From: Cudoniella acicularis
Lineage: Eukaryota > Ascomycota > Leotiomycetes > Helotiales > Helotiaceae
Assembly (NCBI GenBank): GCA_013054445.1
Contig: JAAMPI010001429.1
Location: 1 to 14,527 of the forward strand
Length of the DNA: 14,527 nt
Direction of reading: 5' to 3'
Within the stretch, counting starts at the first letter, position 1. Each line of letters starts with the position of its first letter. Under the pieces are notes generated by a model, which did no database searches, was not told the DNA's origin, and saw only the letters and a list, made by a program, of their open reading frames with translations. Shown here piece after piece: positions 1 through 8,467 of the stretch. The translations under genes and the position numbers were made by a program.

Positions 1-62
1 GACTCCATACGTCGCTGGCCGGCCGCTTCAATCAACGGCATCACACGTGAAGGGGGTGTGTA

Positions 63-512
63 CTAGTAACAGATGAGCTTTCCGCCTACGAAGACAATTC
101 CGAGAGAGGGGGCACCAACCATGTATATTGTATTGCTTGCTATTGCACTCAACCGGTCAGCGGCCTCTAGTGCCTGAGCATTGAGCGCGTTGTTGTCGAG
201 AGTCTTCGCTTGCATTAATATTGTTGCCAGCTTGAAGAATAGTCCTTCGGCCTTGGCCGCAAGCTGATCGAACTCCGTACTTTCGCGCTCCAAGAGTGCT
301 AGTACCCAAGATCTCGGAGTTAGTCTTCTTATTATAGTATATTTGTGGATTTGTACAGCAGGTTTCAGGAGCTACAGTAAGACAATGTTCTTTCTTGCTC
401 TAAAACAAGTATATCCCGAGAGCAACTACTCGTGAAACGAGCTGGGAGAAGGAATATAGCTCCGAGAAGATGACTTACCTAGTCCGGCTGGGCCGTCCTT
501 CATAGCTTGCAC
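63..512 (-). pseudogene. Downstream exons of the Cys-rich gene, cut off by an in-frame TAG
   Basis: Directly after the TAG at 515-513 the same frame stays open to a textbook donor (G|GTAAGT, intron starting at 478). A 180-nt intron follows, with branch site CTAAC near 324-320 and acceptor TAG ending at 299. The next exon, 298-63, is in the matching phase: one base before the donor and two after the acceptor make GCA. It encodes an Ala/Leu-rich, probably helical tail of about 78 residues that includes EFDQLAAKAEGLFFKLATIL and ends at a stop at 63. Donor quality, branch site, phase and a plausible helical protein all suggest a real former or present exon of the gene at 513-1433. The single TAG would be explained by CAG to TAG, a CpA to TpA change typical of RIP. 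Alternatively the 15-nt GT...AG stretch covering the stop might be skipped, although that is far below normal intron size. Confidence 0.5.
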
Positions 513-1433
513 CTAGAGCTGGCGTACTCTTGCTTCTTTCAACGAGCAACTGAATCCGTTCTTGCTCCCATCGTACCGGGAAAGTTGGTCCCAGCGGAGC
601 ACTCCGCGTTCAATATCGGGCATTATGACGTCCATCGCACACTCTTCGCAAGCGACAATGCAGGATGCGTTGTTGAGACTGATGTACATTCCATAAGCCA
701 TGACCCCCTCACGGCATTCTGCCAGACAAGCTCGCTCATCAATCAGTTTGGCGAGATCGCGAAAGTTCTCGGGCGTATCATTGAGGAAAATAGCTTGAAG
801 ATAATTCCACATGCGATGGCCGTGGATAAAGCTGCATGTTGCTTGGCATGGCTCTAGGGCCGCTAGGATGAACTTGTTTTGCACCTCGGAGGATGGCTGC
901 CATCCTTTATACGTTTGCAGTAAATACTCGACTTCTGCTCTGCACTGGGGACATATGGTGAAATCCGTCATTGGCTTGCCATCTGCGTTGGCAACTGAAT
1001 ACCAGCAGCACGTTGCAGGGGTCTTGATATGTTTCAGCGCCATCTCAGTCCCTTTGAGCTGCGCCGAGAAGTTTGGGCATTGAGAAGTGCTTCGTTGCTT
1101 GCAGAGATACACCAGCGTATCGAGTGCTGACGGGCCATTGTCTTTGTTCAAGAGAATGAAGATCCATGCTATGCGCGTTATCAGGTCTCCAAAGTCGCAT
1201 GAGTATTGGCTGTTGCTCAAGCTTTGAACATATTTGAAGCGGTTGCATAGTGGAGTATGGCGTATGCTTGCGTCGAAACAACTTGGACACACGATGAAAG
1301 AACTGTTTTCGCTCAGGACGAACCAGCCTTCGTACTTCCTCGCTGTCCGCCGTGCACAATCTTCCCAGACTGCTTTCCATGAGGTTTCCACGCTGACTGA
1401 GGCAGCTTCTTGAGGGGGTTGTGGCGGCAACAT
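513..1433 (-). CDS. Cys-rich fungal protein with three CxxC modules
   Basis: A 306-residue open frame from an ATG at 1433 to a TAG at 515-513. It carries three spaced CxxC pairs (C49/C52, C161/C164, C262/C265). Each lies a few residues after an aromatic patch, in a pattern like W/Y-x-(about 10)-F/C-x-V/I-C-x-x-C, so the protein looks built from three related modules that might bind zinc. No signal peptide or membrane segment is obvious. The layout resembles large uncharacterised Cys-module proteins common in Leotiomycetes, but I recognise no function. The frame continues past the TAG to a perfect splice donor and a further exon (see the 63-512 entry), so this product may be a truncated version of a longer protein. 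Upstream exons are possible; I could not define any. Coding status likely, exact ends uncertain. Confidence 0.55.
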   Translation of the reverse strand: MLPPQPPQEAASVSVETSWKAVWEDCARRTARKYEGWFVLSENSSFIVCPSCFDASIRHTPLCNRFKYVQSLSNSQYSCDFGDLITRIAWIFILLNKDNGPSALDTLVYLCKQRSTSQCPNFSAQLKGTEMALKHIKTPATCCWYSVANADGKPMTDFTICPQCRAEVEYLLQTYKGWQPSSEVQNKFILAALEPCQATCSFIHGHRMWNYLQAIFLNDTPENFRDLAKLIDERACLAECREGVMAYGMYISLNNASCIVACEECAMDVIMPDIERGVLRWDQLSRYDGSKNGFSCSLKEARVRQL

Positions 1434-1927
1434 TGCTCTTCTATCTTCGTAACATGCAGTTGGAGACAGCGTGGGAGACAGAAAGGGCGACGAAGTCGGG
1501 CCTCGACCACGAAGATTTGGAGGGGTACCAGCCTTTATGCACAGCCTTCAGCTGAACATTCAGCTTTGAGCATGGGTCTTCATTGAAGAGCAGCCACAAT
1601 CCGTGACGAGCTCCCATTGCTGGCGACTCATCCAGCCACCAGCGCCTCGCTTACGACGCTTTATTTACATCTTTGTGGTGGCGTGTCGTACATTGTGAAA
1701 CAACACGGAAGATTGAACTTAGAATTATTCTTCGGCCGAGCTGTTACAATTCCGGTCTGGTGGCAATTGTTAAGGTGAGTCGCAATACTAACGTACTTGC
1801 GACTGAATGGGTGGTTAAAAAGTTTTTTTTTCTCGTGCGTTGAGCTCCTTAGGTTTCAATACCAACCTTCAACCTCAGTAATGTCAGGTCAACAAAATCC
1901 TGAAACGTAACCATCTTACTCAACTAC

Positions 1928-1995
1928 CCATGAAGATTCCCGCCCGCCTCAGATCTCGCATCACCAGTAAGTGACTCATCGTTGTTCAGTTCAAG
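1928..1995 (+). repeat. Direct repeat copy A (about 68 bp)
   Basis: This stretch, starting CCATGAAGATTC and containing ATCTCGCATCACCAGTAA, recurs at 2092-2159 with about 80 percent identity by eye. The two copies lie 164 bp apart in the same orientation. Confidence 0.7.
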
Positions 1996-2091
1996 TTCAA
2001 CGAGGCATACTTAGAATCCAAGATGGATGTGTAAATATAGACAATCGGTCACAGCGAATTGCAACGAGTTGTTATCGTCTTCGCTAACCAT

Positions 2092-2159
2092 CCATGAAGA
2101 TTCACACCCGCGGAGGATCTCGCATCACCAGTAATGGGCTCATCGTCGTCCGAGTCCAG
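2092..2159 (+). repeat. Direct repeat copy B (about 68 bp)
   Basis: Second copy of the segment at 1928-1995, ending just past the stop codon of the minus-strand fragment at 2169. Both copies share CCATGAAGATTC and ATCTCGCATCACCAGTAA; the differences are scattered substitutions. The origin is unknown; it could be local duplication or remnants of a small element. Confidence 0.7.
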
Positions 2160-2168
2160 ATTATCGAT

Positions 2169-2861
2169 TCACTCATGTTCACGAATAGCTCTCTCTGCGA
2201 CAGGAAAACCGTCCTCATCACGTAGCCAGGTGAAAATGTTCCGAGTCACCATTTCGGAGCAGTCATCATTCTCACCGTCCAGTTCATCGTAATCAACGGG
2301 GATATCGAAGTTCATCGGCTTCCCGTTCTTGGTACGCAAGGGAATATGACGAACAGAAGAATCTGCTGCGTTGCCGTCGCGACACCGCCAAGTCAAGCGC
2401 TCATACTCGAGACTATGACTTGTTCCGCACTGGGCGTGTTGACGAGCATCGATGTTGGTATCCGACAGTGCTGTGGAACCGAAAGGGCCAAATGGGAATA
2501 GGGGCGGGACTGTGTAAGGCAGGTCGTGGCATAAATACATCAGTCGACATTCGTCGGAACGAGAGATCTCTTCTGTTTTAGCGACAGTGGGGGAGACCGG
2601 CTCTTGAATGAATGACATGAAGGTTCCAGTCCAGGCGGCGGCATTGAGGTCAATCTTCCACCAGCCCAGATGAGCCTCCTGCGAAGAACGCTTCTGCACC
2701 CCGGTTATGAAAGCTCCAAGCCAGAGAAACGCCAGTCCGGGATCTCGTTCCATCAAGACATGTAGAAGGTTGTACTGACCCTGCACAATTTCTGAATCGA
2801 GGAATGCAAAGGTGCCTTGTGTTGGAGGTAAAAGGTGTGTATGCGGAAGAAGAGTCGACTG
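2169..2861 (-). pseudogene. 3' fragment of a conserved uncharacterised fungal protein gene
   Basis: The frame is open from just after a TAA at 2864-2862 to a TGA at 2169, about 230 codons, but contains no ATG near its 5' end. Recognisable blocks are an LLHVLMERDPGLAFLWLG segment, a D-L-N-A-A-A-W-T-G block followed by SFIQEPVS, SDECRL, and a Pro-rich stretch ending in HAQC. These recall the C-terminal part of an uncharacterised ascomycete family; this is a memory-based impression with no known function. A possible acceptor (CCTAACAG) sits at the 5' edge, but upstream DNA (about 2880-3430) is AT-rich with no visible partner exon. It is therefore either the last exon of a gene whose 5' exons I cannot see, or a remnant whose 5' part was lost or mutated. 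The remaining frame itself is undamaged. Confidence 0.5.
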
Positions 2862-3090
2862 TTAGGTCGAGAGAGATCCAAGTATGTGGAATAATAATAT
2901 GATTTTGACTTAAAGACTTATCTATCTACAAATGGGTGAGCGGACTATATATACTACAAGTGTAGTTACCAGAAGCTTCTATAGCTTAGAAATCAACGCT
3001 TATAAATCAAAGAACAACTTAGAAGATTCTACTAAGGTTTAAACCTTAAGCTTAGAATAGTGCTTATTACTTAATAATGTAACAATATCT
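2862..3090. other. AT-rich tract with a 16-bp palindrome
   Basis: Strongly AT-rich sequence full of TTA/TAA triplets, resembling RIP-degraded repeat DNA. It contains a perfect 16-bp palindrome (TAAGGTTTAAACCTTA, 3033-3048). No gene recognised. Confidence 0.45.
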
Positions 3091-3429
3091 TCAAATTTTC
3101 CCGGGTAATTTAGCTACCCACGGGTACCCATCGAGCAGCCTACCGGTATATTTTTGCTGAACTGTATAAAAGCGATTGAATACTGAGTAAGCGCGAAGCT
3201 GGTATTTAAGTGAGCTAGGCACCTTATAAGGGAGTATTCGGGAGTAAGAGAACAAGCGGCATAGAGCATAGGAGCTCCCTGCAGTATGTTCAAGATCAGA
3301 ACCAAAATCCTTAATTAATATTCCATCTTTGATATTCTTTTGGAGGGCATTTGCATTAAAGTCTAATATATCTGAGAAATTTATTTCTCTATATTTATTA
3401 CAGAGTTGATGAATCTGTATCTTTGGCAT
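3091..3429 (-). CDS. Small hypothetical ORF of 112 codons in AT-rich DNA
   Basis: ATG at 3429 to a stop at 3091, single exon, predicted 112 residues, rich in Lys, Tyr, Leu and Ile. I see no motif, signal peptide or membrane segment and do not recognise the family. An open frame of this length in AT-rich DNA is somewhat unexpected, which is the only argument for it. It could be a chance ORF or a fragment of a mobile element gene. Confidence 0.2.
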   Translation of the reverse strand: MPKIQIHQLCNKYREINFSDILDFNANALQKNIKDGILIKDFGSDLEHTAGSSYALCRLFSYSRILPYKVPSSLKYQLRAYSVFNRFYTVQQKYTGRLLDGYPWVAKLPGKI

Positions 3430-4674
3430 ACATGTCCACTTCTCCTCAGAAATCAGTAGCTCTGCACTACAACGCTTTTTGTTTCTGTGTCTAGATAATT
3501 AGATCACCTGTTGTGCGGAGTAATCTTGACTTTGTAGGCCTTCTTCGTCTCCTAGTAAAAGAGGTGGGTTGTTGGTGAAATGGGTGCATTTCCGCCTCTT
3601 CTTGAGATACCGTTCGCACTTCTTTTGTAATTTAGTTTCGTAGACTTGGAAAGATGTCTATGCGAAGGAAGTGAGTGATAGTCATTTAAGTGGCGGTGGG
3701 TGTGCTTTACCGGAGCAAATCGGGAGGTTCGAAATGTCTGTGAGAAGAGAGGGAGGTGTTTTCGATTCATGGTTCTTCTCAGTCTAGCAAAAATGCTCTC
3801 GAAGAATGTGCGGTTAGAACCTACGTGAAATGGGTACGTTCTACGTTGGAGAAGCAGTTTTCCTTTTAAATAAAGCAAAACAAATTTGTCATACAACTAT
3901 GGAAGCATCAAGTGTCCCAAGTTGCTGAATCAGCCCTGTTACCTAGATATGAAACTTGCTGCCTGGATATCCTGTGCAATCTAAAATAAGCTGGTGGCTT
4001 TTAGGCAACATAACCGTTCATAGAGCCAACTTGCCCTTCGTGTACAACTGCTGGACCTTTACCTCGCCTTTTCATAGGGAGCCAAGCCTAATCTAGCTAA
4101 ATTTGAGTATGCTTGCACCCAATCCGTGCCACATGAACTAGGACTTTGCACCGTTATTGATCCGACAAGCGCAAAACGAAACCGCTCAGAAAACAGAGGT
4201 CCAAACCTCAAGGTGAAATATCACGGGATACAAGAGTCCACTGGCAGGAAGGGAGGTTAATGTAATAGGCATAGCAAAGGTCAGACTATAAAAGGAAACA
4301 TTGTACATAGCTTTAGTACAGCTAAACGTTAGGGCCCGTGTAGGGCCCCAGCGGGAATAAATACTAGTCCAGAGTCAGGGGTAGGGGCCCATCAACTAGT
4401 TTCTTAATTGAAACGAACAATTACTTGCGCACTTCTTTATTACTGTATTCTCACTACGCATTGCTTGCGTGACCCTGCCATTTAGTCCTTCACAAAAGAA
4501 GAAGCAGGCAAGCAAACATGACCAGCTAACAATTGCACCCTTACAAAGTGTGTTACATTATTAGGTAATAAGCACTATTCTAGGCCTAAAAGAATGAACA
4601 TCGAATAATAAACATATTTAAGTTCAACTACTCTACGCTGACACACACACACACTTTTTTTGAACAGGGAAACT
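3430..4674. other. Gene-free stretch
   Basis: No coding region convinces me; short open frames here have no recognisable protein features. Within it, GGGCCC occurs three times in 59 bp (4332, 4343, 4385). A short (CA)n tract at about 4642-4654, followed by a T run, lies just past the permease stop codon and may be part of its 3' UTR. Confidence 0.4.
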
Positions 4675-6744
4675 TCAAACTTTCACCTTCCCTCCCATCT
4701 CCCCCTCCTCCCCCAAAACCCTAGCATTCGCAACCTCCTCCTCACTAATCGTCCTCTGCGGCCCCTGAAACCAATGCCTTCCCCCAAATCCAAACGGCAA
4801 CACCCATCCCACCAAGCTAACCAAACTAATACCCCCAATCATAATTGGCGCATAATTCAGAGTCTCCCCAGTAACAGGATACACCTGCGGCAACAAAAGT
4901 ACCACCACCAAAAAACTAATGTACACACTGGAAACCACCGCGCAGGGAATTGTCCAACGGCCAAGATTCCATTTCGCAGGTTCGAAAGTGTGGCGACCGA
5001 CAGTGTGGCGCGCAATAATGGGGAAGAGGTACGAGACGTTGGTGGCGATTGTGGCGGTGGCTGTTATGGCCGAGAAGGCGACTACGGAGCCGATTACGGC
5101 AGTCGTGATGGTGATGGACATGGCGAGGACGAGGAAGGCGGCGTGGATAGGCATGTGGTTCTTGGTGGAGAGGCGTCGGAAGTATTTTGAGCCGGGGAGA
5201 ATGCCGTCGCGGGAGATGGCGTAGGTGACGCGCTGGGCGGACATGAAGCAGCTGGCTGTGGCGCATGTGGAATCTACCCAGAGGAGAGCGAGTATGGCTG
5301 TTGCGCCTGTGGGGCCAACGAGTTGCACGAGGTATTCAGCCCAGTTGTTGGCATACGTACCCGAGATGATGCCGTCAAAGTCTTGCAGGCAGAAGAGAAT
5401 TATGATGAGTGTTGGGACTGACATCAACCATGCGGAGAGAGTAGACATCCACATCCCTTTTGCCACCACTCCACTTGCTTCTTTGGTCTCTTCGGCAAGA
5501 TGCACACTTGCGTCGTAACCATAGAAGACCCATGCGCCGAAGAGGATGGATATTACCCAGCAGTACGCATCGCTTGCTTGCTTTGAGTCGCCATCGTTGA
5601 TACCGTTGTAGAAGTGGTTGAAGACGCCTGAACCTGGTTGAAAGCCACCTGCCTGCGCTGCCTTGATAGGGAACCATATCCAATAGAATAAGACGAGGAT
5701 GTGGAAGATGACAATGGCAAAGCGGAAATACCATTGTAAAACCTTCTGGTTGATAATGTTGGGTGCCATGGCGAAGAACATGCCAATTGAAGTCAGAAGC
5801 CATGCAAACCACTGTCCAAAGTAAATTAGCATCCATTACTTCAACAGTGCGAAAAAAGGAAAGGGAAAACAATTGGCGCTGAAATGGCCGAATAATCGGC
5901 AGCCATGGAGTGACTATCGGGAGTTGATTGGGCTACAGCAATGCCGCGGAGACTCTAAAGGTAGAACTATATGTAAGGTGAAGCAATTTGGGAGGTACAT
6001 ACTCCTTTACCAAGAATTTCGGCGTCTGGATACTGAATCTCAAGAGCAGAGAGGAGAAAGTTCGTAGACCCTTGTTGAACCCCGGGAACAACACTGACCT
6101 GCACAAAATTAGCGTCTGCGATCACAAGGCTGCACATGCATGGAAATTACCCAACCTGCCCAATTCCACCATCCAGTCATCCATGAAAGAAAAGGCCTTG
6201 AGAATATCAGCAGTCCGAAATATCGTACGATACAGGATTTGGTACCCCCATTCGGCCCCTCCAAGTCTGTAGGCCCAATAATATATACCACCAGCTGTTG
6301 GAAGAGCAGCAGCAATTTCGGCCATTGACAAACTAACAACGAAAGACAATCCTCCAACCATCGTCCAATTTGCAAATGCCGCAGTCGGTCCTCCAGTGTA
6401 CATCACCCAACCAAACAGGACAGGTATTCCCGAGGCAAAGTTCATGGACTATTGAAAATCAAAATCGCCATCGATAGGCCAGGAAAGTTAAGCTCACTGT
6501 GAACGTTGCAGCCCTGCCAAAGTATTAGTTTCCAGGTTATACGAATCCAGAGGGTCGTGATTTAAGCATACCAGTTTTCGAAAAGGCCAAGATTCCGAAA
6601 AAATTCTTGCTTATAACCAAGTTGTGCCAATTGATACTCATCCTTTGTTAAGATGTTTTTCGCGTTCCTCTCCAGTGATGATATCGAGCCCACAGGAGCA
6701 GCCTCAACTTTGTCCTCCACCATTTGCAGTTTGCTTTCGCCCAT
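4675..6744 (-). CDS. GABA/choline-type amino acid permease (APC superfamily), six exons
   Basis: Proton-coupled plasma-membrane importer of the fungal GABA permease/choline transporter group (relatives include yeast Uga4 and Hnm1); likely substrates are GABA, choline or similar amines. Exons by eye: 6744-6572, 6513-6498, 6448-6246, 6196-6151, 6098-6003, 5811-4675. Introns are 58, 49, 49, 52 and 191 nt, all GT-AG, total 1671 nt = 556 residues plus stop, close to family length. Family hallmarks in order: SSLERNAKN and LGYKQEFFRNLGLFENW at the cytoplasmic N-terminus, MYTGGPTAAFANW, MAEIAAALPTAGGIYYWAYR, WNWAGW, PGVQQGSTNF, MAPNIINQ, GYDASVHLAEET, DSTCATASCF, AISRDGILP, NYAPIM. About 12 hydrophobic segments are expected. 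The start at 6744 has a good context (AAG before ATGG); an in-frame ATG at 6828 would add 28 residues but has a poor context. Exon 2 is only 16 nt. No broken frame, so probably functional. Confidence 0.93.
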
Positions 6745-7310
6745 CTTGACTGCTTGACCGTTAACAGGTAATATTGAAGTGGGCGGAAGAGGGGAAAGGA
6801 TGCTTTCAACGAATCTTGACGGCAGCATGTATACCCCAGATATCACGCGATAAGAGCATATGTCAAAGGGGGAGGCGATAAGAATTAGTCTTGAGTAACA
6901 TGGATGATACTGCGGCAGATTGAGAAAACCGGGTTTGGGCCTAGGTTTTGGCCGACGTATTGACTGCTCTGGGAAGTCACACCCGGCGGGGTAGTTTCAA
7001 GCTTTTGTGTGGCCATCGCACACCCGCACGATTTTGTCTCGAGGTGCATGATAATGCAGGAGCAAAGGGACTTTTTGATAAGGACAATTACAGAACAGCT
7101 TCGGAAGTGGGATGAATTGTACTGTATGACAAGCAAGAGGCGAAATAATAGAATGGAAGCACCTAACTAAAACCTGGAGAACAATTTTCTTCTGGATATA
7201 AACTATGCTGCTAATAGAAGAAACAAATGCCGAGGCATGGCTTTGATGGATGCGGAGCATATATGAGGATGGTACTTTCGTCTGAAAATTATTATAGCCT
7301 CAGCTTATCG
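6745..7310 (-). promoter_or_regulatory. Permease upstream region with several GATA-factor sites
   Basis: HGATAR matches, the consensus of AreA/NIT2-type nitrogen regulators, lie at 6849-6854, 6877-6882, about 7049-7054 and 7077-7082, and as CTTATC at 7304-7309. About one to two would be expected by chance in this length, so the enrichment is modest. It fits a nitrogen-source transporter activated by a GATA factor, but is inferred from motifs only. Confidence 0.35.
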
Positions 7311-8467
7311 CTGCAAGGTCAAACCATGCCAGTATTCCAACAGCTCAGAAAATCAACACGGGAATGGTATTGACATCTGCATTAGTCGCATGAACCGGTG
7401 GAAGGCTTGAACTACTTGTTAGCATTGGAGAGATTGACAGAGCCGCACAAGAAGTGAAAGTGTTTCTGCCTAACAATGCCCCGACTGTTTGAGCACATTA
7501 AAGATACAACCCAAGTACGACGTTTCCGCGGCGGAAATTTTCGAAACATAGATGTGAATGGTGAGATTGGCAGTACTTGCGGCACTGTTGCAAACTAGTG
7601 CAGTTGTTGTACCGCCGTATCGACGTACAATTTGATGTTCGCCGGTGGCATTAAGGGTTCAGGGCGTGGTTTTCTTGGGAAGGACCCATAGGAAGAACAG
7701 AGAGGGTGCTGGATGTTTCCGTAATATATGCGCCATTGGGTTCATATCTTCGGGTCATGCCAATTGTGTTGTCTGTGCCATTCAGAGCCGTAATATCGTC
7801 GAGAGAAAGGTCGAGGGTTTCAGTGTGGTGGCTGTAGAGACTGTCGATGGAAGATCAACTGGCAAAAGGTTTAATGAAAACAAGGAAAACACTCTTCTCG
7901 ACCTACCTTTACGGCAAAACGTGACCTCTGTACATCCCTTCAAGCTCGAGGGATAGTTCCAATCAAGTTTCATGCTCCGCAGGATGCTGTCCGCAGAAAG
8001 GTCGGATCCAACGCAACCGCTGTAGCTGGCAGCTCGCAGAGTCTATAAATCTGGCTCTCATTATGAAGTTTCTGGCGCAGGAGTTAAAAAAAGTTGGGCG
8101 GCAAGAATTGAAATAACTGAAGGTGTAGATAGGTGATGGTGATAGTGTTGTCGCATCAAAAAGAAAATAATTTAGGCGAGGATGTTGCGCCAAGAAAAAG
8201 CCCAGCAGCCACCTCCAACTTCTTCCCAACCAACTGCACCACTGCACCACCGCACCACTGCACACCTCACTGCGAGCTTTCGAAAGATCCGGATCCTACA
8301 CGGTCACACATGTCTTTCTCCGTCACACAACTGCGAAGCTGCAAGCAAATTTACCAGTCGAGTAAGCCTTGAGCACCCGCCGAACACAACGATTCGCTCC
8401 CGGTGGCCGACATCTCCAGTTTACGGCAAACTACATTGGGGTCAGCAATCTCAACCTATGATAATTG
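7311..8467. other. Gene-poor spacer
   Basis: Several short open frames occur here, but none has a recognisable domain and the longest lack ATG starts or lie in low-complexity DNA. I see only the small tandem repeat at 8234-8264. Confidence 0.4.
8234..8264 (+). repeat. Short tandem repeat, 8-bp unit CTGCACCA
   Basis: Nearly four copies of an 8-bp unit (CTGCACCA, third copy CCGCACCA), downstream of the Rieske protein gene. Probably a simple minisatellite. Confidence 0.7.

Larger units (their letters stand above)
1434..2168. other. Intergenic region with a short diverged direct repeat
   Basis: No convincing coding region. The left part (1434-1510) may be 5' UTR or an undetected first exon of the minus-strand Cys-rich gene. 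The only structure I see is the direct repeat listed separately. Confidence 0.4.

Noticed and set aside
507..857. Plus-strand open frame of 116 codons
   Set aside because: Antisense to the Cys-rich gene; no motif supports it.
3552..3896. Minus-strand open frame of 114 codons
   Set aside because: Basic low-information sequence with no recognisable motif; most likely chance.
4660..5190. Plus-strand open frames opposite the permease, the longest 176 codons
   Set aside because: Shadow of the well-supported permease coding strand, with low-complexity composition.
7645..7956. Plus-strand open frame of 103 codons
   Set aside because: Begins with GTG rather than ATG, no domain or splice context; eukaryotic genes would not normally use it.
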